Shown: one piece after another, positions 13,901 through 27,491 of the stretch
Numbering within the stretch: position 1 is the first letter of the stretch
How the letters are laid out: the number at the start of each line of letters is the position of its first letter
Source of the DNA: Myxocyprinus asiaticus
Taxonomy: Eukaryota; Chordata; Actinopteri; Cypriniformes; Catostomidae
DNA: 64,000 bases
Direction: 5' to 3'
NCBI RefSeq assembly: GCF_019703515.2
Contig: NC_059348.1
Coordinates: 20,665,656-20,729,655 of the forward strand
Notes under the pieces: generated by a model
Databases searched by the model: none
What the model was told of the DNA's origin: nothing
Seen by the model: only the letters and a program-made list of their open reading frames with translations
Translations under genes and position numbers: made by a program

Positions 13901-16900
13901 ATTTTAACTCTTGATAAGAATGGGAGAATGTTCCACTATCAACTTCACTTAAAATCCTGCCTTTCTCTTTCCACTCAGAGATGGTAGGAACCCACTGTCT
14001 GCTCTGTGATCAACCCCCTCGTGTGGCGACAGCTTTCCGCTGCCGACTGCACCACAACCTGCTGGTCCACCGTCGCAGTCTGCAGGAGGTCCATCCCTTT
14101 AACATTGTGAGTGGAAAAACAACCCCATCTAAACTAGAAACTCCAGAACTATGATATTAAATTTAAACTCTAAAATTTTTGCCTGTCAGAAGTAGCCCTA
14201 ACTGCATTAAGTACATTGGTTTAGCAGCGACGTTAGCTTCGGATGATGGTAAAACAGACTGGCAAGCAGAGGAGAAGTGTTGGCAATGGAAGAGAGTGGC
14301 TGTGGCATATTTAATAATTCCATTTCTCTGTGTTTTCCACAGCCATCAAACACAGAGCAGTTCCATCAGAGAGGACAGGGCTTTAACACCAGCAGTGGCC
14401 GGTACACAGCTCCTGTGTCTGGGTTCTACCAGCTCACAGCTAGTCTGCTACTAGGTATGTGATTGAGAATTGCTTGATCTAGGACCTGTGTCATGAATTG
14501 AGTCTCCCCCTGAATTCCTCTCTGCCTAGGACCATTGAGGGTTTGCATTGAATAAAAGAAGTTATTTTGGGTATTCTGTTCAGTGCATGAGGTGGGGTTG
14601 CCATCCAACTGGGGGTGGGACACTATGGATTCAATATGGGACATTTAAATGTCCAAGGGGGAGAGAGGATTCATCTCTAGCGTTTCACCGCTTAAATCTG
14701 GGACAATATAGGACATAACGGCTAAAGGGACAATTTGCAACTTTAACGTGATAGTAAATCCTACAAAATTTCTTGAAAGTACATTGTCTTAATTAGAAAA
14801 ATCAATGACTATTGTGTAAACTGTATATGACATATTACATGAAATAACCATTCAAATTAAACCGTAATCAAACACACCACAACAAGCTAATCACTGTCTT
14901 ACTTGAAAATTTAGACAGGTGTGAAAGAGCAGGGTTGCAACTAAACTCTATAGGGTGGTGGTTTTCCAGGATTGGAGTTGAAGAAGCCTGGCTTGGACCA
15001 TTCAAAATCTGAAAGATAAATTGTATTGCATCATGCTACAAGTTGAAGCACATGCAATGCCTTATTCCTGATTGCATCATGTCGTTTCTCAGAGAGTTTG
15101 GGGGCACAATGGGCCAGTCTAACAGTCTGTCCCTCAGATAAAGCTCAGTGGAACAGGGGTGGGGTCTTTGTACAGAACACTGTCTCTGCCTACCACAATC
15201 CTTCATATTTGTGAAAACACTTGTGCATCTGTTTGTTTGTTATCTCTCAGAATCCAATGAGTCTCAGAAGAGGCCTCAGGCCAGGCAGAAGGACAGTGTC
15301 AAGGCCTCCATATGTATAGAGTCTCTTTGTCAGAGTAATGTGTAAGTGGTAAAGGTCCAGGTTCATGTCCAGTAACTTCTTAATTGCACTGACCATCTAA
15401 ACTGTTTTTCTAACATCACACAGTCAGTCAAGTATATGAGTTCCAAACCATGATTAATATGTTTATAATGATGCAGGTCTCTTGAGACAGTGATGGGTGT
15501 AAGCGCTACAGGGGGAGTATTCAGTATTCCCCTCACAGGAACTCTTTACCTACAGGTACGATCAACTGACAAGCAGAACACAAGCAAATAAAAAACATAC
15601 TCAAAGGAATAATTCACTCAAAAATTAAAAAATTCTCTCATCATTTACTTACTCTCATGCCATTCCAGGTGTATATCACTTTTTATCTACTGCTGAACAC
15701 AAATGTAGATTTTTTTGAAAAATATTTCAGCTCTGTAGGTCCATACAATGCAAGTGAATGGTGACCAAAACTTTGAAGCTCCAAAAAGCACATAAGGGGT
15801 AGGCAGCATAAAAGTAATCCACACGACTCCAGGGGTTAAATCCATGTCTTCAGAAGTGATATGACAGATGAGAAACAGATCAATATTTAAGTCTTTTTTT
15901 ACTGTCAATCTCCACTTGCACTTCCACATTCTTCTTCTTTTGTTTTTGGTTATTCGCATTCTTTGTGCATATCGCCACCTACTGGTTGGGGCTGGTCAAA
16001 GGTGGAGATTTACAGTAAAAAATGACTTCGAAATTGTTCTTTCTCACCCACACCTATCATATAGCTTCGGAAGAAATGGATTTAACCGCTGGAGTCGTAC
16101 GGATTACTTTTATGCTGCCCACCCCTTATACACTTTTTTGAGCTTCAAAGTTCTGGGAATCATTCACTCGCATTGTATGGACCTACAGAGCTGAGATATT
16201 CCTTTAAAAATCTTCATTTGTGTTCAGCAGAAGAAAGAAAGTCATACACATCTGGGATAGCATGAGGGTGAGTAAATGATGAGAGAATTTTCATTTTTTG
16301 CTGAACTATTCCTTTAGCATACACAACAATTATGCAGATTATAAACAAACACAAACTGCAAACCTCTCTGCCAGTGATGCTGAGAAAAATCCACAGCCTG
16401 GGGAACACTGCAAAAAATCATATTATTTTCCAGTACAAATATCTAAACATCTTTAAACAAGATAAATTGGTAACACTTTACAATAAGGTTCCATTTGTTA
16501 ACATTTGTTAACATTAGTTAACAACATTAATTAACATGAACTAACAATGAACAATACTTTTACAGCATTTATTAATCTTAGTTAATGTTAATTTAAACAT
16601 ATACTAATACATTTTTAAAATCAAAAGTTGTATTTGTTCACATTAGTTAATGCACTATGAACTAACATGAACTAACAATGAATAATTGTATTTTTATACA
16701 CTAACATTTACAAAGATTAATAAATGCAGTAAAAATATAGAGTCAGTTGTTTTGTTCATGACACCTAAAGCATAAGTTAATGTTAACCAATGCAACCTGA
16801 TTGTGAAGTGTTACTGATAAATTTACATGGGAAGCAGAATTGTCTAAGATATTTTGACCTGTTTTATATATTTAATATAAGTATATTTTGTCTTACTGCA

Positions 16901-16972
16901 CTGGCAGATTTTGAAATTGTTTTTCACTCATATATATGTAAAAGAAGAGGAAAAATTACAATAAAGTTAAAT

Positions 16973-17011
<39 letters not shown>

Positions 17012-17054
17012 GTAGATATTTTACTGGAAAACAAATATATAAATATATAAATAA

Positions 17055-17134
<80 letters not shown>

Positions 17135-17472
17135 TTATTTTTTTTTTTGCAGTGAAACCCTTTATATGTGGGCTGCTTTTGTTTTTTTGTTTTTTTGATC
17201 TGTCATTGCAGGGACCTCTTCTGCTCCAGGGCCATTGACAATGTTGTCACTCCCTGTTGGAAACCTTGTGCTATGCAAAGACAAAGGCGTTAAAAATACT
17301 AGTTTACTCTCTCATGCATAGTTACATACAAACAAACAAATCTTCCTCAATGTATATGGTTTGTATTTCACAGGCTGGAGAGTACGTGTCTATTCTAATC
17401 GACAATGGAACAGGCTCAGCCCTCACAATTCTCCAAGATAGTCTGTTTTCTGGCATCCTTATTGGAGTATGA
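10976..17472 (+). CDS. erfe: erythroferrone-like secreted collagen/C1q protein (8 coding exons)
   Basis: Predicted secreted hormone of the C1q/TNF family. Erythroferrone is made by erythroid precursors and suppresses hepcidin by binding BMPs. Exons: 10976-11113, 11431-11547, 12021-12135, 13979-14106, 14343-14454, 15251-15341, 15477-15555, 17374-17472, all phase-consistent, giving 292 residues. Visible features: hydrophobic signal peptide (about residues 7-23); a conserved SPHRTWIVF segment in exon 2, the N-terminal region equivalent to the BMP-binding part of ERFE; a basic stretch; seven Gly-X-Y triplets (about 87-107, [20 protein letters not shown]); paired cysteines HCLLC; then a C1q domain ending SGILIGV. 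Three N-glycosylation sequons (NTS, NVS, NGT) fall where human ERFE has NLT, NAS and NAS. CTRP12 (C1QTNF12) keeps only the last, which favours ERFE. The start is the only in-frame ATG before the signal peptide. Confidence 0.86.
11686..11870. repeat. hairpin MITE in erfe intron 2
   Basis: Long inverted arms: CAGTACCCTCAAAGGTACAC is answered about 50 bp later by GTGTACCTTTGAGGGTACAG, and the outer TTTTTGCAAAAATT/AATTTTTGCAATTT-type ends also pair. It has the compact structure of a non-autonomous DNA element. Confidence 0.75.
12774..12815. repeat. (TG)n microsatellite
   Basis: Interrupted TG/CG dinucleotide run in erfe intron 3. It generates spurious Val/Cys and Thr/His reading frames on both strands. 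Confidence 0.85.
13164..13579 (-). repeat. tRNA-derived SINE, full length
   Basis: Same family as 18461, 34248 and 38405. On the minus strand it starts GGGGCCTGGGTAGCTCAGCG, has the B box GTTCGAATCC and ends in a GAGAAAAA-type A-rich tail. A loose target duplication (TGTATTTgAGTGTTTTT versus TGTATTTTTGTGTTTTT) flanks it. It lies in erfe intron 3. Confidence 0.85.
15598..16318. repeat. long fold-back MITE
   Basis: Arms of over 300 bp in inverted orientation: AAAGGAATAATTCACTCAAA at the left, TGCTGAACTATTCCTTTAGC at the right. The centre holds a 'cttcttctttt…gcatatcgccacctactgg' segment. Inserted in erfe intron 7. Confidence 0.8.
16469..16816. repeat. MITE with TAACACTT terminal inverted repeats
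   Basis: Left end GGTAACACTTTACAATAAGG. The right end read in reverse is CAGTAACACTTCACAATCAG. The interior is rich in TTAACATTAGTTAA blocks. It lies in erfe intron 7 next to the TA microsatellite. Confidence 0.7.
16976..17131. repeat. (TA)n microsatellite
   Basis: Two long TA runs (about 30 and 90 bp) separated by a short AT-rich spacer, about 240 bp upstream of the last erfe exon. Its length is probably polymorphic and prone to assembly error. Confidence 0.95.
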
Positions 17473-17842
17473 GGACACAAAGAGAAACTTATGACCTATA
17501 AAACAAATTCCAGTATCACTGTGCCCAACAAAATACAGGTCTTTATTTAGGCGAGGTATTCAGGACATAGTTGTATAATAATTGCATAAGAGGGAGGACC
17601 CTTTTTCAAGCATCTAAAAGAGGCTCTAATCACCTTCAGTAATTATTTTAACATTGTTGCCAGGGCTGCAGGATAGCACTGCTATTTCTTTCCAAAATAA
17701 TGGCAACACCTAAACGCTGTTAATAGAGATGTATGTAATTCTTTCCATGTGGTATGTTTATATATTCTGTTCTCACAGGGTTGAAGTTTTATTTATTTGT
17801 ATTTGCTTTTTGAAACGATTGCTGGTATTTGTGTATGTTTGT

Positions 17843-17848
17843 AATAAA
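17843..17848 (+). terminator. candidate polyadenylation signal of erfe
   Basis: AATAAA about 370 bp after the erfe stop codon at 17470-17472, before the Tc1 element. It is the first canonical hexamer I noticed downstream. Confidence 0.5.
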
Positions 17849-18349
17849 ACACTTTTATAACTGCTGAAACATGCTCTAGGAATGAATTTCAGTAAAGTAC
17901 AGTAATTAACATAAATGGAAGAGCCTTGGTTAGCACCCCAATAAAGTGTTTCAACATATACAGTTGTGCTCAAAAGTTTGCATACCCTGGCAGAAATTGA
18001 GACATTTTGGCATTGATTTTGAAAATATGACTGATCATGCAAAAAAACTGTCTTTTATTTAAGGATAGTGATCATATGAAGCCATTTATTATCACATAGT
18101 TGTTTGGCTCCTTTTTAAATCTTAATGATAACAGAAATCACCCAAATGGCCCTGATCAAATGTTTACATACCCTTGAATGTTTGGCCTAGTTACAGACAC
18201 ACAAGGTGACACACACAGGTTTAAATGGCAATTAAAGGTTAATTTCCCACACCTGTGGCTTTTTAAATTGCAATTAGTGTCTGTGTATAAATAGTCAATG
18301 AGTTTGTTAGCTCTCACGTGGATGCACTGAGCAGGCTAGATACTGAGCC

Positions 18350-19842
<1,493 letters not shown>

Positions 19843-20064
19843 GAACAAAGGGTACGCAGACTTTTGAACAGGGGTAATTTAATTTTTTTCTTTGTTGCCA
19901 TGTTTTGTTTTATGATTGTGCCATTCTGTTATAACCTACAGTTGAATATGAATCCCATAAGAAATAAAAGAAATGTGTTTTGCCTGTTCACTCATGTTTT
20001 CTTTAAAAATGGTACATTTATTACCAATTCTTCAAGGGTATGCACATTTTTGAGCACAACTGTA

Positions 20065-21777
20065 TTTAAAGCTTTGGCTTCACGCACAACTTCTGCTGTA
20101 TGAAAAAATGTTATCTGAATAATTTACAGGCCACTGTTAAAGTGAATTTTTAATATTAATTTATGGGTGAATTACAATTCATACAATTACTGAAAAACTT
20201 CAGAAAACAGATACCTTTTCAGCATGTCTTCAGCATGAACTTCTAAAGTAACTACCACCACAAAAACAGCAGTAGTTTATCGAGGTCTCGTTTCCACAGC
20301 AATTTAGCAATGCATGGGGACAAAGCCTTTTTTATTGTATTTAAAAGGGCAGGATTTACACAATTATTAACATACAAATATTAATGTTAGTTAATGGTAA
20401 TGCTGGTGTGCACGGACAAAGGTACCCCCCCCCACCACCACATACAATCCATTTAAATTAATGCTCTGCTATACCTTCGAGAGAAACATCTAACATAGCA
20501 TTTGTGGTCAGATTGCATTACCTTACAAGGACGGTTTGCTGTCAAATAATGTGCAGAAAGATAAATGAGTGCATGATAATGATATGGTTATTTATCCCAT
20601 GATGGGCTTACTGAAAGTCTCTCATTAAACACACACACGAGCTGGCACACACATATACTTCACTTTATCCCAATACATAGTCACATAATTCACATAGTTC
20701 ACCAGGCTGTTTTCTGTTAATTGCTCAAGATGGCAGGCTTTCGGACAAAAATAAGTTATATGTATTTTTCAGGATAAATTTGTGTCTTTCCTTCCCAGAC
20801 ATTTCTAGTCTGCCTGCTGTCTCTCTCAGCTGTCAGTACATTCCCTCATCCCACCAAAAGAAGCATGTCTAAAACTTCTCTCCACTCACTCGGCATCAAC
20901 AAAACATTGTCAAAAGCGTTAAACAAACATTGTTAAATGGAGATAGCGAGGATTTTAAACCTGAATTAAAAAGGTGATGAGAGATAATCTGAGATTTTTT
21001 TGTTTTTGTTTTTTTGTCTCTGAGAAATCCTTACCTTGGGTCACTGGGTCAAATCGATGATAAGATTTATTTATTTATTTAGTTACATTTTTGTATTAAA
21101 ACACACACCATTAAACAGTATTAAAGGTTTGTCAGATGATTAATATACGTAGGTTTGCTTAGAAAAATTGCCTAAGTCCTTGTCCCATGCACAGTAAAAA
21201 ATCAAGCAAATCTTTTCTGTACATTTATCATAACAAAGACATCTAAACAGAGCTCTGGTATATAATACAATGCAACATGTCTATTATTAACTCAATTTTC
21301 AATTTTTGGCCTTCCATTCATTTGTCCTGGGTTTCATACACTGACAAAAATGTGCTTCATGTGGTAACAACTAAATTAACTGGTTTGATTCAAGTCAGAA
21401 ATCTGATTTAACATGACTGAATCAACCTAAATACAATAAGTTATGCCAACAAACCTAATGTTAACGGTTAGATCAGGTACAGTATATAGCTCCTTATGGT
21501 AACAATTGCAGGTTACCCCTAGCTTTTTATTATGTACATGGTTTGAGTTTGATGCTCCAACACTGTCCTCTGTTGGTTAAACAATGCAACATAAAAGGAT
21601 TTAAAATGTCATTTATTATATCCTGGAATTCCAGCCAGGCCACATTAAAATGAAAAAAACATTATGAAAAATCATGCTTGAAAGTGAATTGCATTACCAA
21701 CCAAGTGTAAGTGGCTAAAAAGACAACATTTCTACTTTTGGCAAAAACCTCCCGAGATCAGTTCTTTTTTTCTTGGA
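20065..21777. other. intergenic / dusp 3' flank, no gene recognised
   Basis: AT-rich sequence between the Tc1 element and the dusp stop codon, with short CA and C-rich runs (about 20428-20445, 20628-20655). The dusp 3' UTR should extend into it from the right. No coding exon was recognised. Confidence 0.5.
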
Positions 21778-22344
21778 TTAAAGAGCAAAAGATGTATATT
21801 TTCTAAGTCGGCCAAGCCTTGGAGATGGAGGACACTGTCTCATGCTATACTTGGTTGTCAATTTTGGTGTTCTGGGCATTGGCAGTGGATCCAGTGGTTC
21901 GGCCACCTTCACAGTATTCTTACCATACAATTTCTTCTCATAGTCTAGGAGTTGGGCCCAGAATCCTGTATTAAGTCGAATATAGGGTCGACTCTCTTTA
22001 ACCCAGTTATGTGCCTGCCGTAGGGTCACTCCTTTGTATTTCATGAGGTAGGCCATAATCAGTGCAGGTGAGCGACTCATGCCTGCAGCACAGTGCACTA
22101 GGGTTCCCCCAGCCCTGTTGTTGTGGATTCGAGCTGCCACGGGGTCAAAATGATCACCCAGACGGGCATTGGGGAAGTCGGACACGGCAACACGTACACA
22201 CTCCACGCCCGGGTAGATAGGGCAGGTGTGGGACAGGGTCACATTCACAATGAGCGTAATCCCTTTGCGGGTCATGAGTGCCTGATTCCTAGGAGCATCA
22301 GCCCCGCTCAGGAAGAGAGTTGGTGTTATCTGTGATATCGACAT
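21778..22344 (-). CDS. atypical dual-specificity protein phosphatase, DUSP14/18/21 type
   Basis: 188-residue small phosphatase with the whole coding region in one exon. It hydrolyses phospho-Ser/Thr and phospho-Tyr. The active-site loop HCAAGMSRS has nucleophile C85 and R91. The general acid is probably D56 in VSDFPNARLGDHFDP. The family-typical RPYIRLNTGFWAQLLDYEKK and the LYGKNTVKV end of the domain match DUSP14/18/21 more closely than human DUSP28. The C-terminal 40 residues are Pro/Arg rich and not recognised. The ATG at 22344 follows an acceptor-like CTTCCAAGCAG a few bases upstream, so a 5' non-coding exon lies further right. By position next to erfe it could be the fish gene called dusp28. 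The symbol is left empty because sequence and synteny point different ways. Confidence 0.88.
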   Translation of the reverse strand: MSISQITPTLFLSGADAPRNQALMTRKGITLIVNVTLSHTCPIYPGVECVRVAVSDFPNARLGDHFDPVAARIHNNRAGGTLVHCAAGMSRSPALIMAYLMKYKGVTLRQAHNWVKESRPYIRLNTGFWAQLLDYEKKLYGKNTVKVAEPLDPLPMPRTPKLTTKYSMRQCPPSPRLGRLRKYTSFAL

Positions 22345-23512
22345 AGAGCTGCTTGGAAGAGAAAGATATATTATCAGTTTTGTGAATCATATTTAAAATA
22401 AAGCAATAATGCACTGAAAATATTGTAAGAAATAGAAAAGTACGCAAAGAGCCCAACATACACAATGAAAAGAGGGTAAACCCCAAAGGATCAGGACAAT
22501 ATTGTAAACATACAATATATTGTTATATGTTGGGATAAATCTATAACTAATATTGCAAATATGAGTAAAAGTATAGAAGACAACAACACAGAACACACAA
22601 AAAAGTAAAAAACAAAGTGTAAACTGCAAAGGAGCAGGAATATGCCCGAAGGTTGAATAATACATACACGCAAAGTTACATAAGACAACAAGAGAAAAAC
22701 ATTGTTTTCTCCGACCTTCAGGCAACTTAACTGAATGAACACATGTAAAAAGATAAATAAAGTGACACGTGAGCTGCGGTTTTCAGTTTCATATGAACTT
22801 TCCACTACCATTGGGAACATTGCCAATTGTGTCTGAATCACATGCGTGCACAGACACCTGTTTATGGAAATACAGTCAGAACACTTTGAGGTTAAGTTCA
22901 CATTTCTACTGTATTGTTTGTACACTATTTAAGTATATTTAAAATAGTAGCTTACTATGTACTTTATGTGTCCAGTGTTTTAAGGCTTGGTTTCAGTAAC
23001 TGACCTGGTCCCTTGGTGTGGTCTGTCTCTCACATTTGAGCTCTACTCTAGAGTGCAAAGCAGATCCCCTGTTGGCATGTTCAAACCCTAAAAAGGCTTT
23101 GAAGACAACTGGCCAATGGAGAGAGAGATTAATTTTAAACTTGCTCAGAAGCGGTGGATAAGCCCAGGGGGGTATTAGCTTCTTGTCTTCATTTAGCCAA
23201 CCAAATGATTTTTCAACTGACTTTTCATGTATAAATGCATTTAGGTACCAGACTACTCAATTAAATAATCTAATGGTAACTGTCTGGCCATGAATGAGGA
23301 TTAAAAAGGTGTTCAAAAATTTCCTTAAAGGTGACACTGACATCCATAATACAGCTCTAAGCCAAATGGTGGCAGTAACTCTGCACTCTAGAAAAATATT
23401 TCTTTAAAATGTTACTGAACACAAAACAGGAATATACCAATTTCAATATAAACATAATAATGATCAGTTACGATCAGTCATGTTGACAGATATTGTATGG
23501 CTTCAGAAAACT

Positions 23513-24155
23513 TTAAATATAGTGCTGTATGGTAGTCTTTTGAATTTTCTGAGCTTGACAGCTATTATTGTATGGAAAAAAGAGACCTGGATTTTGTGTC
23601 CTAAGGAGATAAACACACAGGGCTTGTGTGACATCAAAAGATGATGACAGAATTGTAATCCATACGACTCGTGTTTTAATCCATGTCTTCAGAAGTGGTA
23701 TGATAGGTGTGGGTGAGAAACTGATCAATATTTAAGTCCTTTTTTCCTAAAAATTATTCTCCCTGCCCAGTAGGGGGTGATATACATGAAGAATTTGAAT
23801 CACCAAAAACACAAGAAGAAGAATGTGAAAGTGAAAGTGGAGATTGACTGAGCATGGAGAATTTATTGTAAAAAAGGACTTAAATATTGATCTGTTTCTC
23901 ACCCACCCCAATCATATTGCTTCTGAAGACATGGATTAAACCACTGGAGTCCTTTGGATTACTTTAATGCTGACTTATTTGATTTTTGGTGATTCAAAAT
24001 CTTGGCATCCATTCACTTGCATTGTATGGACCAACAGAGCTGAAATATTCTTCTAAAAATCTTCATTTGTGTTCTGCAGATGAAAGAAAGTCATACATAT
24101 TTAGGCTGGCATAAATGATGAGAATTTTCCTTTTGGGGTGAACAATTCCTTTAAC
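23513..24155. repeat. fold-back MITE, same family as 15598
   Basis: Inverted arms: ATTTAAGTCCTTTTTTCC on the left and AAAAAAGGACTTAAATATTG on the right, with 'catgtcttcagaag' and 'cttctgaagacatg' inverted around the centre. It ends TTTGGGGTGAACAATTCCTT. The left outer end is degraded. Confidence 0.7.
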
Positions 24156-24226
24156 TTTGCTGTGAACCCTGCTATCAGTCACTTTTTTCACCTCTGTTCT
24201 GTATATGTGAATATATTTGTTGTATT

Positions 24227-25400
24227 TGTATTAAAGGTACAGTTTGCCTGAAAATAATAATCTCTTATCAAAGACTCACCCTTTTCTCATTCCAAACCAA
24301 ATTCCAATTCCAAATTTGATATTCTTTTTTTTTTTTTTTTCCATTTTTTTTTTCATGGAGCACAAAATAATATATTCAGCAGTGTCCAAGGTGTTCTTTT
24401 CTTTACAATGAAAGCAAATAGTGACCAGGGCCCAGCTGTCAAGTTCCAAAAAGCTAAAAAAGCACCATAAAGTATCACAAAAATAGTCCACATGACTCGA
24501 GTGCTTTTCCATGTCACTCAGTAATTTTTTCCTGAATAAAAAAGTTTTACTCCTAAAGAAATGAATAAAATCATGAGCACTCACATGAGATGACGACTCC
24601 AGTCATATCAGTAAACTTATAAAATATATTTTATTCTACATTGAGAGGGTCTGCACATGGGGGCTGCCATGTTTGAATCACATGACCAGCTGAACACTAC
24701 TCACTTAATCTCAGTAACTGTCCTGTTATTGGACACTGTCACTCTTGGATTTAATGGCTAATTGTGACTAATGAAGTTCTACAATGGCATTTGTGACTGA
24801 AAACTATTGATTTTGAATGATGCTGCATTCATGCTGCTAAGTGTCACTGTATAAGTTTAAGATAACACACACAAAAAAAAAAATAAAATAAAATAAAAAA
24901 AAACAGAGTGCACCTTTAAAAGCGGCTTTTTGTGAGGAACAAACTGAAGTTGTTATTTGCTATAAAATGCCCCTGCTGTAGTTCTCAAATCTCATTTGTG
25001 CTAAACTTTAAGTCTCAAGACACGTCACAACAGGTTTGACTTCAATGATGTCAAATGACCACAATGTGCCAAGTTTGAAAATGGCCAAAGGAGAATGAGA
25101 TTTGAGTTATGGCTGGGGTAAGACTTGCATAAGAATTATTTGAATATCTGTCTGTTCCTCACACAAAGCTATTTTATGGCTTCAGAAGACTTGGAATATA
25201 GTGCATGAGTCACATCGACAACATTTGTTGTACTTTTTCAATTTTATGGAGATTTGTCACGGTCTCCCTTTGTTGGAAAAGAGCAGCTTGGACATTCAGA
25301 AAAATATCTCCATTTGTGATCCACAGAGGGGGAAAAAAGTCAAACAGGTTTGGAACAACATGAGGGTGAGTACGACAGAAATTTTTATTTTTTAGTGAAC
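24227..25400. repeat. degenerate fold-back repeat region
   Basis: 'TTTGCCTGAAAATAATAATC' at the left and 'GGGTGAGTACGACAGAAATT' near 25364 resemble outer ends of the MITE family. The interior has an A-rich run (24868-24903). The boundaries are uncertain, and it may be two separate insertions. Confidence 0.35.
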
Positions 25401-25639
25401 TTTGTAACTTTACTCTGCCATATGGCTGAACATTATAAAAATTAGAACGCAATTCAAAAGAACAGATCAAGTATTGGATAGAGTCACTTTCCCGTTAGAA
25501 ATGTTAGTACATAAATGAAATCTGCCTTTATTTAACTTCATTTGTGAATTCTACATCCGTCGCGCACTGTAACGTCATTGCGAGACGTCATCACACTGCC
25601 AGTCTGCCACAACTTCCTGTTTGCGTTGTAACTGTCACT

Positions 25640-26314
25640 ATGGCCGAATTAAACCGACAACTCCAGGAATATTTGGCCCAGTCTAAAAGCGGTGCGAAGA
25701 CGATATCACAGTCCAGCTCCAGCACCACCATAGACATAGATGAGCCCGTGGCGGTGCCGGGGAGCTGGTTCGGTCAGTGGTCGAGTCCGTTCGCTGGCCC
25801 CAGCAGTCGTGGAGCTTCATCGGGCCAGGGATCGAGCAGCGGGTTCTCCTGGCCGTGGTCATCAGAACCGGACCCGTGTTTGCCGGGCATGAGTCGATCC
25901 CAGCGACTAATCGCGTTCGGGACGTGTATCATCTTCTCGGCTCTGTGCTTCGGACTGTCAGCGCTGTACGCTCCTTTGCTCCTGTTGAAGGCGCGCAAGT
26001 TCGCCCTTCTCTGGTCGCTCGGCTCCGTGTTCGCCCTGCTCGGTGCGGCCGTCCTCCGTGGACCCAGTAAACTCATCGCGACTCCCACACCGGGAGCAGC
26101 CGTGTATCTGTGCTCTCTGGTGGGCACCCTGTACGCGGCGTTGAGTCTTCACAGCACGTTGCTGACCGCTCTCGGTGCCTGCCTTCAGATCACTGCTATT
26201 GTGGGATATATAGTGGCTTTGCTGCCGGGTGGGAGTGCTGGCATGAGATTTGTGGGTGGCATGGCTGCGTCGGCCATCAAAAGAACTTTGAGCGGCAAGA
26301 CCATGCCGATATGA
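25640..26314 (+). CDS. sft2d3: SFT2 domain-containing protein 3 (vesicle transport)
   Basis: Single-exon gene, 224 residues. SFT2 proteins are small tetraspan membrane proteins of the Golgi, implicated in fusion of retrograde vesicles. The start MAELNRQLQEYLAQ is nearly the same as mammalian SFT2D3 and follows the pattern CACTATGG. In the same frame an earlier ATG at 25544 exists, but the conserved N-terminus supports 25640. A Ser-rich cytosolic stretch (about 20-80) is followed by four hydrophobic segments: near 88-105 (IIFSALCFGLSALYAPLLLL), 118-136 (FALLWSLGSVFALLGAAVL), 150-175 and 180-196. The conserved RKFALLWSLGS is the SFT2 signature. High GC and CpG content. It converges with wdr33, as in human 2q14.3. 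Confidence 0.95.
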   Translation: MAELNRQLQEYLAQSKSGAKTISQSSSSTTIDIDEPVAVPGSWFGQWSSPFAGPSSRGASSGQGSSSGFSWPWSSEPDPCLPGMSRSQRLIAFGTCIIFSALCFGLSALYAPLLLLKARKFALLWSLGSVFALLGAAVLRGPSKLIATPTPGAAVYLCSLVGTLYAALSLHSTLLTALGACLQITAIVGYIVALLPGGSAGMRFVGGMAASAIKRTLSGKTMPI

Positions 26315-26578
26315 GCGCGGATTTCACTGACTATGACACACAGAGACTGTAGACGTGGAAATGTTTGTTTACACTCTTTTAGAGTTACTGGTACTGCCAC
26401 GTTTGATTGTATAGACAAGAACCAAGCAGCATTCATATGGATGGGGAGACCCAAACTTTGTAATTTGCACTGTGACAGGGACCACATACTGAACTAATAC
26501 TGACTGTGTGAATACATCTAATGCAATTAGAATTCTGAACTTCTTCCCCCTAGAACATTACCTTTGTAAATAAACAAT

Positions 26579-26584
26579 GTGAAG
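26579..26584 (+). terminator. polyadenylation signal of sft2d3
   Basis: AATAAA 265 bp after the sft2d3 stop codon, just before the repeat-rich spacer. Confidence 0.6.
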
Positions 26585-26837
26585 ATTCTGTGCTTACTAA
26601 GCTCACTTAATCAAACCAAGAATGTGTTGACTGATCAAGGCAAGGATGTGACCAAATATTCAATTTTGGGGGACCAAAGGATACAGTTGAATCTGTCATT
26701 AAAAGATTCACAGTGGTAAACCAGTAAACTGAACATTGGGAGAATGTGTTAAAGCTTTATGTCGCTTTCAGGACAGATCACATCACTTCTGCACCTGCTA
26801 ACTGCCTTACAGTCACAAGGGATTTCTTGGATTAAAG

Positions 26838-27491
26838 GGTTAGTTCACCCAAAAAAGAAAATTCTCTCATCATTTACTCACCCTCAGGCCATCCCAGATG
26901 TGTATGACTTTCTTTCTTCTGCAGAACACAAATGAAGATTTTTAGAAGAATACCTCAACTCTGTAGGTCCATACAATGCAAGTGAATGGTGGCCAAAACT
27001 TTGAAGCTCCAAAAATCACATAAAAGAAACATAAAAGTAATCCATAAGACTCCAGTGGTTAAATCAACGTCTTCAGAGATGATACAATAGGTGAGTGAGA
27101 AACAGATAAAAATGTAAGTCCTTTTTTTCCTAAGTCTCCACTTTCACTTTTACATCTGAAAGTCACATGTGGTGGCTGTTTAAAAGTTAAAGTGGAGATT
27201 TATAGTAAAAAAGGACTTAAATATTGATGTGTTTCTCACCCACACCTATTATATCGTTTCTGAAGACATTGATTTAAACACTGGAGTCTTATGGATTATT
27301 TTATGTGATTTTTGGAGCTACAAAGCTATGATCACCATTCACTTGCATTATATGAACCTACAGAGCTGAAATATTCTTCTAAAAATCTTCGTTTGTGTTC
27401 TGCAGAAGAAATAAAGTCACATACATCTGGGATGACATAAGGGTGAGTAAATGATGAGAGAATTTTCATTTTTGGATTAACTATCCCTTTT
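26838..27491. repeat. long fold-back MITE
   Basis: AAAGGGTTAGTTCACCCAAA at the left and TTTTGGATTAACTATCCCTT at the right. Nearly complete palindromic arms of about 300 bp share blocks such as CAGAACACAAATGAAGATTT. Located between the convergent sft2d3 and wdr33. Confidence 0.85.

Larger units (their letters stand above)
22345..25639. other. dusp 5' flank / intergenic to sft2d3
   Basis: Contains the presumed dusp 5' non-coding exon and promoter (not fixed) and repeat-derived sequence from about 23513 to 25400. The last 100 bp, before the sft2d3 ATG, are GC-richer with CpGs (CCGTCGCGCACTGTAACGTC) and probably form the sft2d3 promoter and 5' UTR. Confidence 0.5.
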
